The notes under the pieces are model-generated. The model searched no databases, was not told the DNA's origin, and was given only the letters and a program-made list of their open reading frames with translations. DNA of 7,541 nt from UBA3537 sp038106885 (GTDB lineage: Bacteria; Bacteroidota; Bacteroidia; Flavobacteriales; Flavobacteriaceae), in assembly GCA_038106885.1 (NCBI GenBank), contig JAYNFX010000051.1:1-7541 (forward strand), written 5' to 3'. Below are positions 1 through 6,430 of this stretch, in pieces (the first letter of the stretch is position 1; each line of letters opens with the position of its first letter). The position numbers were made by a program, and so were the translations under genes.

Positions 1-432
1 CATTTTGGATTAGGACCTCCGGGTGGATTAAATCCATGTGAATGGTATGGTGCTGGACCTGAAGAGAAAACAGGTACAGGTACCTATGATGATCGTTGGA
101 TAATCAGTAGTGACGGATCAATTACTCATGTTACTAATGGGACAATTTTTGGAAGAACTGCTCAAGTTCATGCTGATTTAGGTGATAATGGCACAGGCAC
201 AACTGATGGAGCTGATATCTTAAATTACGAATATGCAGATTATACAGAAAGCTGGGTTATTACAGATCCAGGCCAAGTTTCTATTAATCTCACAGGTAAT
301 GCATTTTTCACTTATTACACTGGTGGAAGTCATGTTTACGAAATTTGGGATTATAATGAAAATGAGATGTATTTAAGAACAATTGATGGTGCTGGAGAGT
401 TCACTTGGTGGACTATCTTAGTAGCAGAATAA
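1..432 (+). CDS. C-terminal part of a probable PUL surface glycan-binding protein (PKD-type, laminarin-locus associated)
   Basis: The frame is open from the first base to a TAA at 430-432, giving 143 visible residues; the 5' part lies outside the window. The fragment starts H-F-G-L-G-P-P and continues with an aromatic W-Y-G-A-G-P-E-E-K stretch, Y-D-D-R-W, F-G-R-T and, near the end, G-G-S-H-V-Y-E-I and M-Y-L-R-T-I-D-G. From memory, this pattern matches the C-terminal domain of PKD-containing, SusE/F-like surface proteins that sit between susD and GH16 genes in flavobacterial laminarin loci. Tryptophan- and tyrosine-rich beta-sandwich domains of this kind usually bind glycans rather than cleave them, and I see no catalytic motif. 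A lipoprotein N-terminus and PKD repeats would be expected upstream but cannot be seen. The gene is followed by a strong hairpin and then a GH16 gene in the same direction. The assignment to this group is inference; the reading frame is certain. Confidence 0.7.
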   Translation, partial: HFGLGPPGGLNPCEWYGAGPEEKTGTGTYDDRWIISSDGSITHVTNGTIFGRTAQVHADLGDNGTGTTDGADILNYEYADYTESWVITDPGQVSINLTGNAFFTYYTGGSHVYEIWDYNENEMYLRTIDGAGEFTWWTILVAE

Positions 433-448
433 TATCCTTATTTTAAAC

Positions 449-491
449 AATTGAGGCAGATTGTTAAATCTGCCTCAATTTATATATATTT
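449..491 (+). terminator. Perfect 14-bp hairpin with AT-rich tail between the glycan-binding protein gene and the GH16 gene
   Basis: Positions 449-462 (aattgaggcagatt) and 467-480 (aatctgcctcaatt) are exact reverse complements around a 4-base loop (gtta, 463-466). The stem is followed by tttatatatattt on the + strand, which is T-rich but not a pure T run. The hairpin starts 16 bases after the stop of the upstream gene and ends 18 bases before the ATG of the downstream GH16 gene. It therefore looks like an intrinsic terminator or partial attenuator inside a co-oriented locus. It may lower glucanase expression relative to the upstream transport and binding genes, or protect the 3' end of a processed upstream mRNA. 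Confidence 0.65.
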
Positions 492-498
492 AACTCTA

Positions 499-1620
499 AT
501 GAAAAAAGCCTATTTATTTTTTGTATTTGCCTTCACAATTTCACTTGTTATTTCATGTTCAGGTGGAGATGATTCAGGAAGTTCTAATAATAACCAACAA
601 ATTATTCCTACAAATTTAGAAGTTAATATTACTGTCCAAGGCCAAGATAGTCAAAATCCCAACGGAGATGGGTCAGGGGTGTTTTATGGTACTGCAACAG
701 CTGTTGATGCAGATTACTTTACTTTTAAAATTGGTAACGAAGATGAAAGTGAACCTAGTCAATCAGGCAATTTTACTTACACAAAAACTGGTTCTGGAAT
801 TGAACAATTTCCATTTTATGTATATGCGTACTCATCTACTGGTAACAAAATATCTAAAATAACTAATCTTTCTATTTTAGTTGAAGACGGCGGTAATAGT
901 GGTTCAGGTAATAATGATGTGTTAGTTTGGTCTGATGAATTCGACGGAACAGGATCAATTGACACTTCTAAATGGACTCCCGAGACTGGTGGTGGAGGCT
1001 GGGGGAACCAAGAAGAACAGATTTATACCTCAAGCTCAAGTAATTTAAGAAAAGAAGGTGGAATTTTAAAAATTAAGGTACAAAAAGGATCTAATGGCGG
1101 ATTTACTTCTGCTCGCATTAAAACCCAAGATAAATTTGAATTTCAATATGGGAGAGTTGATATCCGTGCAAAATTGCCATCTGTCCAAGGCAGTTGGCCA
1201 GCATTGTGGATGCTAGGGGCAAATTGGCCTACAGCCGGCTGGCCTGAGTGCGGCGAAATTGACATCATGGAACAATTTGAAAATAAAAATATTATAACAT
1301 CAACAATTCACTGGTATGAAGAGGACAACGTGCCTGCAAACGGAACTGGGCAAGCTAGTCACGGAGGGGATGTCGTAAATACAACCTCAGACGAATTTCA
1401 TATTTATAGTCTGGATTGGAGACAAAATGTTATACGCTTTTATATCGATGGAAATGAATTCTTCTCAACTGGAAACAACAACTCTTTTCCGTTTAACCAA
1501 GACTTTTTTCTGATTTTCAATGTTGCAATGGGAGGTACAAACGGAGGCGATATAGATCCTAATTTACAAGAAGGGTACGTTGATGCTATGGAAGTAGATT
1601 ACGTTAGAGTATATCAATAA
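499..1620 (+). CDS. GH16 endo-beta-glucanase (laminarinase-type), surface lipoprotein with N-terminal PKD/Ig-like domain
   Basis: This 373-residue protein probably hydrolyses internal beta-1,3 (or mixed 1,3/1,4) glucan bonds, most likely in laminarin, at the outer cell surface. Residues 1-20 form a lipoprotein signal peptide: K2-K3, a hydrophobic core, and lipobox V-I-S-C with Cys20. The following S-G-G-D-D resembles the flavobacterial surface-export signal. Residues about 36-128 form a beta-rich, degenerate PKD/Ig-like domain, then a Gly/Ser/Asn linker leads to the GH16 domain (about 141-373). The catalytic motif E253-I-D255-I-M-E258 is complete, with E253 the expected nucleophile, D255 the assisting residue and E258 the acid/base. 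The conserved W-P-A-L-W-M-L-G at 233-240 lines the substrate cleft. The ATG at 499 is preferred because an upstream TTG at 451 lies inside the hairpin stem and would put 16 extra residues before the signal peptide. Chain-length and linkage preference cannot be read from the sequence. Confidence 0.93.
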   Translation: MKKAYLFFVFAFTISLVISCSGGDDSGSSNNNQQIIPTNLEVNITVQGQDSQNPNGDGSGVFYGTATAVDADYFTFKIGNEDESEPSQSGNFTYTKTGSGIEQFPFYVYAYSSTGNKISKITNLSILVEDGGNSGSGNNDVLVWSDEFDGTGSIDTSKWTPETGGGGWGNQEEQIYTSSSSNLRKEGGILKIKVQKGSNGGFTSARIKTQDKFEFQYGRVDIRAKLPSVQGSWPALWMLGANWPTAGWPECGEIDIMEQFENKNIITSTIHWYEEDNVPANGTGQASHGGDVVNTTSDEFHIYSLDWRQNVIRFYIDGNEFFSTGNNNSFPFNQDFFLIFNVAMGGTNGGDIDPNLQEGYVDAMEVDYVRVYQ

Positions 1621-1642
1621 AAAATTACTAACCAACTAATTT

Positions 1643-1742
1643 NNNNNNNNNNNNNNNNNNNNNNNNNNNNNNNNNNNNNNNNNNNNNNNNNNNNNNNNNN
1701 NNNNNNNNNNNNNNNNNNNNNNNNNNNNNNNNNNNNNNNNNN
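1643..1742. other. Assembly gap (100 N)
   Basis: The run is exactly 100 unknown bases, a common placeholder length for a scaffold gap of unknown size. It lies between the stop of the first GH16 gene (22 known bases after it) and the start of the second (25 known bases before it). The last six bases before the gap (taattt, 1637-1642) equal the first six after it (1743-1748). The two contigs may therefore really overlap, or the gap may hide one or more genes or a repeat. Confidence 0.97.
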
Positions 1743-1767
1743 TAATTTAAAAACTTATTAAATTATA

Positions 1768-2544
1768 ATGATTTTTAGAATATTTTTAATTCTAATTTTC
1801 CTTTTAATATTTAAAGGACCGGAACCTTCAGACAACAGTATTTTGTTTACTGATGATTTTGAAAACACATTTCTAAATTTAAATCATTGGAATTATGAAC
1901 TAGGTGATGGTTGTCCCGAGCTGTGTGGTTGGGGTAATAATGAATTTCAGATTTATACCAAAGAAAATGTTTTTATCAGAGATGAAAATTTAGTAATTAA
2001 GGCAACAAAACAAGGCAATAAATACTATTCTGGTAGAATAACAACAAAGGATAAGATTGAATTTCAATATGGCACTGTTGAAGTAAAGGCAAAGCTACCA
2101 ACTGGAACTGGCGTATGGCCAGCCATATGGATGTTAGGTCATGATATTGATGATATTTTTTGGCCTTTATGTGGCGAAATTGATATAATGGAATATGTTG
2201 GAAAAACCCCAGGTAAAATTCACACAACACTTCATACAAAAGACAGTTATGGTCAATCAATAAATACAAAAGTTACGACAATAGAAAATATTGAAGACGG
2301 ATTTCATATTTATAAAATGAATTGGGATAAAAATAAAATTCAATTTTCTGTAGATGATACTATTGTTTACACTTTTTCACCTGCAAATAAAAATAAAATT
2401 AACTGGCCATTTGACAAACCATTTTACCTGATTTTAAATTTAGCTATTGGAGGGGAATTTGGCGGATTTGAAGTTGATGACAATATTTTTCCTCAAGAAT
2501 TTATTATAGATTATATAAAAGTTTATGACAATTCTAAACTTTAA
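1768..2544 (+). CDS. GH16 beta-glucanase, probably secreted or periplasmic (no lipobox)
   Basis: This 258-residue protein is a single GH16 domain after a short hydrophobic N-terminus. Residues 1-15 are strongly hydrophobic (one Arg at position 4), but there is no lipobox Cys and no clear signal peptidase I site, so it could be cleaved and soluble or stay anchored. The catalytic motif E137-I-D139-I-M-E142 is intact, preceded by W-P-A-I-W-M-L-G at 117-124. C49-P-E-L-C53-G-W-G-N-N followed by Q-I-Y-T is typical of bacterial laminarinase-like GH16 enzymes. Compared with the upstream GH16 protein it lacks the PKD-like domain, and it is clearly diverged, so it is not a recent duplicate. An in-frame TAA at 1759-1761 shows that the gap does not cut off its start. 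Its likely role is hydrolysis of beta-1,3-glucan oligosaccharides alongside the surface enzyme. Its stop codon overlaps the 3' end of the convergent waaA gene by 11 bases. Confidence 0.93.
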   Translation: MIFRIFLILIFLLIFKGPEPSDNSILFTDDFENTFLNLNHWNYELGDGCPELCGWGNNEFQIYTKENVFIRDENLVIKATKQGNKYYSGRITTKDKIEFQYGTVEVKAKLPTGTGVWPAIWMLGHDIDDIFWPLCGEIDIMEYVGKTPGKIHTTLHTKDSYGQSINTKVTTIENIEDGFHIYKMNWDKNKIQFSVDDTIVYTFSPANKNKINWPFDKPFYLILNLAIGGEFGGFEVDDNIFPQEFIIDYIKVYDNSKL

Positions 2545-3778
2545 GGTCTGCTTTTATTTTTTTAATGATTTTTGAACTCGCTCCCTTATTTAAATCAACA
2601 AAGGCTTTGTTTGATTTTCCGCTTTTTTGTCTGTATTCTTTATCTTGAACATATTTATTTACAGTTGATTCAAAGCTAATAGCATTATTTATACTCACCA
2701 TTCCTCCATTATCAATCAGTTCAATTGCTTCTGGAAATTTACTATAATTTTTTCCAATAATTATTGGAACTGAAAATACCGCTGCCTCAAGAGTGTTGTG
2801 TAACCCACTTTTGCCCATACCTCCTCCAACATATGCAATATCAGCGTAGCTATATAATTTTGTTAAAATGCCTACACAATCTATAATTAATATTTGTTTA
2901 TTTTCAATATTTACTAATTCTTTATTTGAATACAACTCAGCCTTTTTGCCTAGTTTTTTTCTTAACATCGATATTTCTTCATTATCAATTTTATGTGGAG
3001 CTATAATAAATTTCAATTTTTTTTGTGATCTATTTATCATTTGCCACATAACTTCTATATCCTCTGACCAAGTGCTTCCCGCAACTAAACAAAGATCACT
3101 TCCTTTAAATTTTTCAATAATTGGTAAAACATTATTTTGTTCTAGTTGATTAGATACTCTGTCAAAACGAGTATCTTTTGATACAGTTACTGATTTATAT
3201 CCAATAGATTCAAGTAATTTTTTTGAGTCTTGATTTTGAGTAAAAATATGGTCAAATCCCCACAAAATTTTACTAAAATACTTTATTTGTGATCTGAAAT
3301 ATATCTGCTTTGGCCTGAAAAGTGCTGAAACTAAATACACTTTTGCAGGATGATTTTTTAAGGCGTTTAAATAGTTTGGCCATATTTCATATTTTATGAA
3401 TATGACTAATTTTGGTGACATGATTTTTAAAAATGATCTTACATTTTTTGGAGTATCCAGAGGGATGTATACAACATGGGGAGTTATTGGATTTTCTTTA
3501 CGTATTTCATAGCCAGATGGAGATAGAAATGACAGAATAATTTTTGCATCAGGATATGATTCTTTTAAACTTTTAAAAACCGGTAAACCTTGTTCATATT
3601 CACCAAGTGATGCACAATGAAACCAGAAAACAGAATCCCCCTTTTTAATATTTCTATTTAAATAGTTTAAGGTTTTATTCCTTCCTTTAACACCTTTTTT
3701 AATTTTCTTGTTAAAGAGGCCTACTATTGGGACAATCAGACTTGCCAGTTGAATTCCAATTTTATAAATAATATTCAA
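2534..3778 (-). CDS. waaA: 3-deoxy-D-manno-octulosonic acid (Kdo) transferase
   Basis: WaaA (KdtA) is a GT-B glycosyltransferase at the inner membrane that transfers Kdo from CMP-Kdo to the lipid A precursor. Numbering from the TTG at 3778 gives 414 residues, close to the usual length. A hydrophobic N-terminal anchor (about 4-22) precedes F-N-K-K and a basic stretch. F-H-C-A-S-L-G-E at 53-60 holds the catalytic acidic residue of the family (E60). K-D-T-R-F-D-R-V at 201-208 corresponds to the usual G-D-T-R-F-D-R-V with Gly replaced by Lys. A-P-H is at 260-262, and G-G-G-M-G-K-S-G-L-H-N-T-L-E at 318-331 is the CMP-Kdo binding signature. No ATG exists near the N-terminus. The TTG at 3778 aligns best with relatives and lies downstream of a promoter-like box; a TTG at 3796 would add six residues. 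The gene is divergent from the aminotransferase gene and convergent with the second GH16 gene. Confidence 0.93.
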   Translation of the reverse strand: MNIIYKIGIQLASLIVPIVGLFNKKIKKGVKGRNKTLNYLNRNIKKGDSVFWFHCASLGEYEQGLPVFKSLKESYPDAKIILSFLSPSGYEIRKENPITPHVVYIPLDTPKNVRSFLKIMSPKLVIFIKYEIWPNYLNALKNHPAKVYLVSALFRPKQIYFRSQIKYFSKILWGFDHIFTQNQDSKKLLESIGYKSVTVSKDTRFDRVSNQLEQNNVLPIIEKFKGSDLCLVAGSTWSEDIEVMWQMINRSQKKLKFIIAPHKIDNEEISMLRKKLGKKAELYSNKELVNIENKQILIIDCVGILTKLYSYADIAYVGGGMGKSGLHNTLEAAVFSVPIIIGKNYSKFPEAIELIDNGGMVSINNAISFESTVNKYVQDKEYRQKSGKSNKAFVDLNKGASSKIIKKIKADLKV

Positions 3779-3793
3779 AGAAGTAATTTTTAA

Positions 3794-3801
3794 CAAAAAT
3801 A
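3794..3801 (-). promoter_or_regulatory. Possible Bacteroidota -7 box for waaA
   Basis: On the - strand this reads TATTTTTG, a full match to the Bacteroidota consensus TAnnTTTG. It lies 15 bases upstream of the preferred waaA start at 3778, which would give a leader of around ten bases. I found no TTG (-33 element) at the usual distance; the nearest, at 3829-3831, is 27 bases away. In AT-rich DNA such a match can arise by chance. Confidence 0.3.
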
Positions 3802-3843
3802 CATTCTTTATATTAATTTATCTGTTCACAATCTTCAATTTCG

Positions 3844-3851
3844 TATTTTTG
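3844..3851 (+). promoter_or_regulatory. Possible Bacteroidota -7 box for the DegT-family aminotransferase gene
   Basis: The + strand reads TATTTTTG, again a full match to TAnnTTTG, 36 bases upstream of the ATG at 3888. At 19 bases further upstream there is only CTG (3822-3824) where TTG is expected. The predicted transcript would have a leader of roughly 30 bases. The box is the same octamer as the opposed one before waaA, in a shared divergent intergenic region of about 110 bases. Confidence 0.35.
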
Positions 3852-3887
3852 ACAAATGATTTATGCTAAATAAGCACTAGATAATAT

Positions 3888-5051
3888 ATGAAAAAAATAC
3901 AAATGGTTGATCTTAAAGGTCAGTACCAAGATATAAAAGACAAAGTTGATTCTTCCATACAAAGTGTTATAGATTCAGCTTCTTTCATTAATGGACCTAA
4001 GGTTAAAGAATTTCAATTGAATCTTGAAAATTATTTAAATATCAAGCATGTTATCCCATGTGCAAATGGAACAGATGCTCTTCAAATTGCTATGATGGGT
4101 TTAGGGCTAAAGGCTGGGGATGAAGTAATTACTGCTGATTTCACTTTTGCTGCAACCGTAGAGGTAATTGCTCTTCTAGGCTTAACTCCAGTTCTTGTGG
4201 ATGTCGATCCTAATTCTTTTAATATTGATATTGAATCAATTAAGAAAGCTATTACTCCAAAAACAAAGGCTATTGTTCCTGTTCATTTATTTGGACAATG
4301 TGCAGATATGGAATCAATATTAAAAATTGCCGACGATTATAATTTATTCGTAATTGAAGACAATGCTCAAGCAATTGGGGCTACGTATACTTTTTCAAAT
4401 GGCAAAAAGGCTAAAGCTGGCACATTAGGGAATGTGTCATCAACTTCCTTTTTTCCATCAAAAAACTTAGGATGTTATGGAGATGGCGGTGCTATTTTTA
4501 CCAATGATGATGATCTTGCACACACTATAAGAGGAATAGTTAATCATGGAATGTATAAACGATATCACCATGATGTAGTTGGAGTTAATTCAAGATTAGA
4601 TTCAATTCAAGCTGCAGTATTAGATGCTAAATTACCAAAGCTAGATTCATATAATAAAGCTCGTCGAAATGCTGCTAAAAAATACAATATTGCATTTAAA
4701 AATCATCCGAATCTTATAACTCCAAAAGCAGGATTTGGTTGTGACAATATATGTGAAAACTGTGATTGCCATGTGTTTCATCAATATACATTAAGGCTAA
4801 TAAATGCTGATCGTGATGCTTTAGTCTCATATCTTAATTCAAAAAATATTCCTTGCGGGGTTTATTATCCCATACCACTTCATAAACAAAAAGCCTACAA
4901 AAGTGATCGTTATGAAGAATCTAATTTTTCAGTTACTAATCAATTATGTAAAGAAGTTTTCTCACTGCCAATGCATACAGAATTAGATGATAATCAGATA
5001 GCTTATATTGCTAAGGAGGTTTTAGATTTTTTGGCTAATACTAAGATTTGA
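3888..5051 (+). CDS. DegT/DnrJ/EryC1/StrS family PLP-dependent sugar aminotransferase
   Basis: This 387-residue protein is a fold-type I PLP enzyme of the family that transfers an amino group, usually from glutamate, to a keto group of a nucleotide-activated sugar. The visible signatures are A-N-G-T-D-A at 59-64 (cofactor phosphate site), V-I-E-D-N-A-Q at 155-161 with D158 contacting the PLP ring nitrogen, and F-F-P-S-K192-N-L-G with K192 the Schiff-base lysine, followed by G-D-G-G-A at 198-202. H-V-F-H-Q-Y-T at 295-301 and Y-Y-P-I-P-L-H at 326-332 are typical C-terminal motifs. An unusual cysteine cluster C285-x3-C289-x2-C292-x-C294 lies just before H295. The exact sugar substrate cannot be inferred. 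The divergent waaA neighbour suggests LPS or surface-polysaccharide amino sugars. The ATG at 3888 gives the standard N-terminus; a second Met at residue 6 is a possible alternative. The 3' end overlaps convergent lspA by 11 bases. Confidence 0.92.
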   Translation: MKKIQMVDLKGQYQDIKDKVDSSIQSVIDSASFINGPKVKEFQLNLENYLNIKHVIPCANGTDALQIAMMGLGLKAGDEVITADFTFAATVEVIALLGLTPVLVDVDPNSFNIDIESIKKAITPKTKAIVPVHLFGQCADMESILKIADDYNLFVIEDNAQAIGATYTFSNGKKAKAGTLGNVSSTSFFPSKNLGCYGDGGAIFTNDDDLAHTIRGIVNHGMYKRYHHDVVGVNSRLDSIQAAVLDAKLPKLDSYNKARRNAAKKYNIAFKNHPNLITPKAGFGCDNICENCDCHVFHQYTLRLINADRDALVSYLNSKNIPCGVYYPIPLHKQKAYKSDRYEESNFSVTNQLCKEVFSLPMHTELDDNQIAYIAKEVLDFLANTKI

Positions 5052-5523
5052 TTTTTTCTTTAAATGTTGACAGTAAAATTAAAATCATACCTGTTGTTAC
5101 TGATAAGTCAGCCAAGTTAAATATACCTGTTTTAGCTACGCCAAAGTCCATAAATAAAAAATCTGTTACGGATCCATATAAAAATCTATCGTAAAGATTA
5201 GCTAATCCACCACCTACAATACAGCTTAGCCCGATACTAGTTAATTTATCGAGTGACTTGTTAGTAAATAAATAATACAGAACACATAAAATAACTACAA
5301 CTGGTAATATTAGCAAAAAAATTAATTTTATTGTAGGATTTGATTCACTACCCATCCCTAAAAACGCTCCTGAATTTTCTACGTTCATCAATTGAAGTAA
5401 ATCTCCAAATATTTCTGTTTGAGAACCAGGTATAACTTTTTCTCTAACAATTGTTTTTGAGTATTGATCCGCTGCAATATTGAATGAAATTAAAAGGATC
5501 AATAATATATTTCTTTTGTTCAT
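5041..5523 (-). CDS. lspA: Lipoprotein signal peptidase (signal peptidase II)
   Basis: LspA is the inner-membrane aspartyl protease that removes the signal peptide from diacylated prolipoproteins. The 160 residues match the family length. Four hydrophobic segments are visible, at about 5-18, 64-87, 94-110 and 134-154. Conserved motifs include D19-Q-Y-S-K23, N50-S-G-A-F54, G-G-G-L-A-N-L-Y-D112-R and F-N-L-A-D139; D112 and D139 are the expected catalytic pair. The ATG at 5521-5523 lies three bases after the fabD stop, so the gene is almost certainly translated from the same mRNA as fabD. Substrates would include surface lipoproteins such as the GH16 enzyme at 499-1620. The last 11 bases overlap the end of the convergent aminotransferase gene, and I see no hairpin terminator for either. 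Confidence 0.96.
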   Translation of the reverse strand: MNKRNILLILLISFNIAADQYSKTIVREKVIPGSQTEIFGDLLQLMNVENSGAFLGMGSESNPTIKLIFLLILPVVVILCVLYYLFTNKSLDKLTSIGLSCIVGGGLANLYDRFLYGSVTDFLFMDFGVAKTGIFNLADLSVTTGMILILLSTFKEKIKS

Positions 5524-5526
5524 ATT

Positions 5527-6414
5527 TTAACTTTCAAATTTAGCTGAAGAAGTTGATTTTTCTCTATTTATCTTTCTTACTAATCCCTGTAAAACATTTC
5601 CAGGACCAACTTCGATAAAATCAGTAGCTCCATCTTTAATCATGCTTTCAATAGATTGAGTCCATTTTACTGGAGCAGTTAATTGTGCAATTAGATTTTT
5701 TTTAATTGTATTAACATCTGAAACAGCAATAGCAGAAACATTTTGATAAATTGGACATGAAGGGCTGTTGAATTTTGTATTTTCAATTGCATTAGCAAGT
5801 TCTTCTCTTGCAGGCTCCATTAGTGGCGAGTGAAAAGCACCTCCAACAGGAAGAACTAATGCTCTTCTTGCTCCTTTGTCCTTCATTAATTCACATGCTT
5901 TATGTATTGGTTCAATTTCGCCAGAGACCACCAGTTGACCAGGGCAATTATAATTTGCTGCAACTACCACACCATTAATTTCTTTACATGTTGACTCAAC
6001 AATTTTATTTTCTAATCCTAACACGGCGGCCATTGTTCCTTCCGAAATTTCACAAGCTTTTTGCATTGCAACTGCTCTTTGAGCGACAAGTTTAAGACCG
6101 CTTTCAAAGTTTAAAGTATTATTAGCTACTAATGCAGAAAATTCTCCTAGCGAATGACCTGCTACCATATCAGGATTAAACTTATTACTTAAACATTTAG
6201 CTAAAATAACCGAATGAAGAAAAATTGCTGGCTGCGTTACTTTAGTTTGTTTTAAATCTTCAGGGTCTCCCTCAAACATAATTTTAGTTATATCAAAACC
6301 TAAAATTTTATTTGCTGAGTTAAATAAAGCTTTCGCATTATCTGATTTGTCAAATAAGTCTTTACCCATTCCTGGAAATTGGGCCCCTTGACCAGGAAAT
6401 ATATATGCTTTCAT
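5527..6414 (-). CDS. fabD: Malonyl-CoA:acyl carrier protein transacylase
   Basis: FabD moves the malonyl group from coenzyme A to acyl carrier protein, supplying the extender unit for type II fatty acid synthesis in the cytoplasm. The protein has 295 residues, the normal size. Visible motifs are F-P-G-Q-G-A-Q at 6-12 (oxyanion region), G-H-S88-L-G-E at 86-91 with S88 the acyl-accepting nucleophile, Q-R113 (carboxylate of the malonyl group), F-H195-S-P-L-M with the catalytic His, and Q-L-T-A-P-V-K-W at 244-251. The ATG at 6414 starts directly with the conserved A-Y-I-F-P-G-Q-G, so the start is secure. It follows folA by 16 bases and precedes lspA by 3, consistent with one operon. The usual fab cluster partners (fabH, fabG, acpP) are not next to it in this window. 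Confidence 0.97.
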   Translation of the reverse strand: MKAYIFPGQGAQFPGMGKDLFDKSDNAKALFNSANKILGFDITKIMFEGDPEDLKQTKVTQPAIFLHSVILAKCLSNKFNPDMVAGHSLGEFSALVANNTLNFESGLKLVAQRAVAMQKACEISEGTMAAVLGLENKIVESTCKEINGVVVAANYNCPGQLVVSGEIEPIHKACELMKDKGARRALVLPVGGAFHSPLMEPAREELANAIENTKFNSPSCPIYQNVSAIAVSDVNTIKKNLIAQLTAPVKWTQSIESMIKDGATDFIEVGPGNVLQGLVRKINREKSTSSAKFES

Positions 6415-6430
6415 TATACTAAAATTATAG

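Noticed and set aside
485..492. TATATTTA as a -7 box for the first GH16 gene, with TTG at 461-463 as -33
   Set aside because: It matches 7 of 8 positions with plausible spacing, but the transcript would begin almost at the ATG, and both elements overlap a hairpin and its AT-rich tail.
451..498. A longer start (TTG at 451) for the first GH16 gene
   Set aside because: It lies inside the hairpin stem and would put 16 extra residues before a normal lipoprotein signal peptide beginning M-K-K; the ATG at 499 fits better.
668..862. A 64-codon open frame inside the first GH16 gene
   Set aside because: It is a shadow frame within the PKD-like domain with low-complexity composition and no recognisable features.
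1997..2269. A 90-codon open frame antisense to the second GH16 gene
   Set aside because: It runs opposite the conserved catalytic region of a clear GH16 gene and resembles no family I know.
2327..2400. A 14-bp direct repeat (2327-2340 and 2387-2400), exactly 60 bases apart
   Set aside because: Both copies are A/T-only runs encoding Lys/Asn-rich surface loops; this is expected in AT-rich coding DNA and shows no mobile-element structure.
2868..3149. A 93-codon open frame antisense to waaA
   Set aside because: It is fully inside waaA, hydrophobic by virtue of the reverse complement, and has no supporting context.
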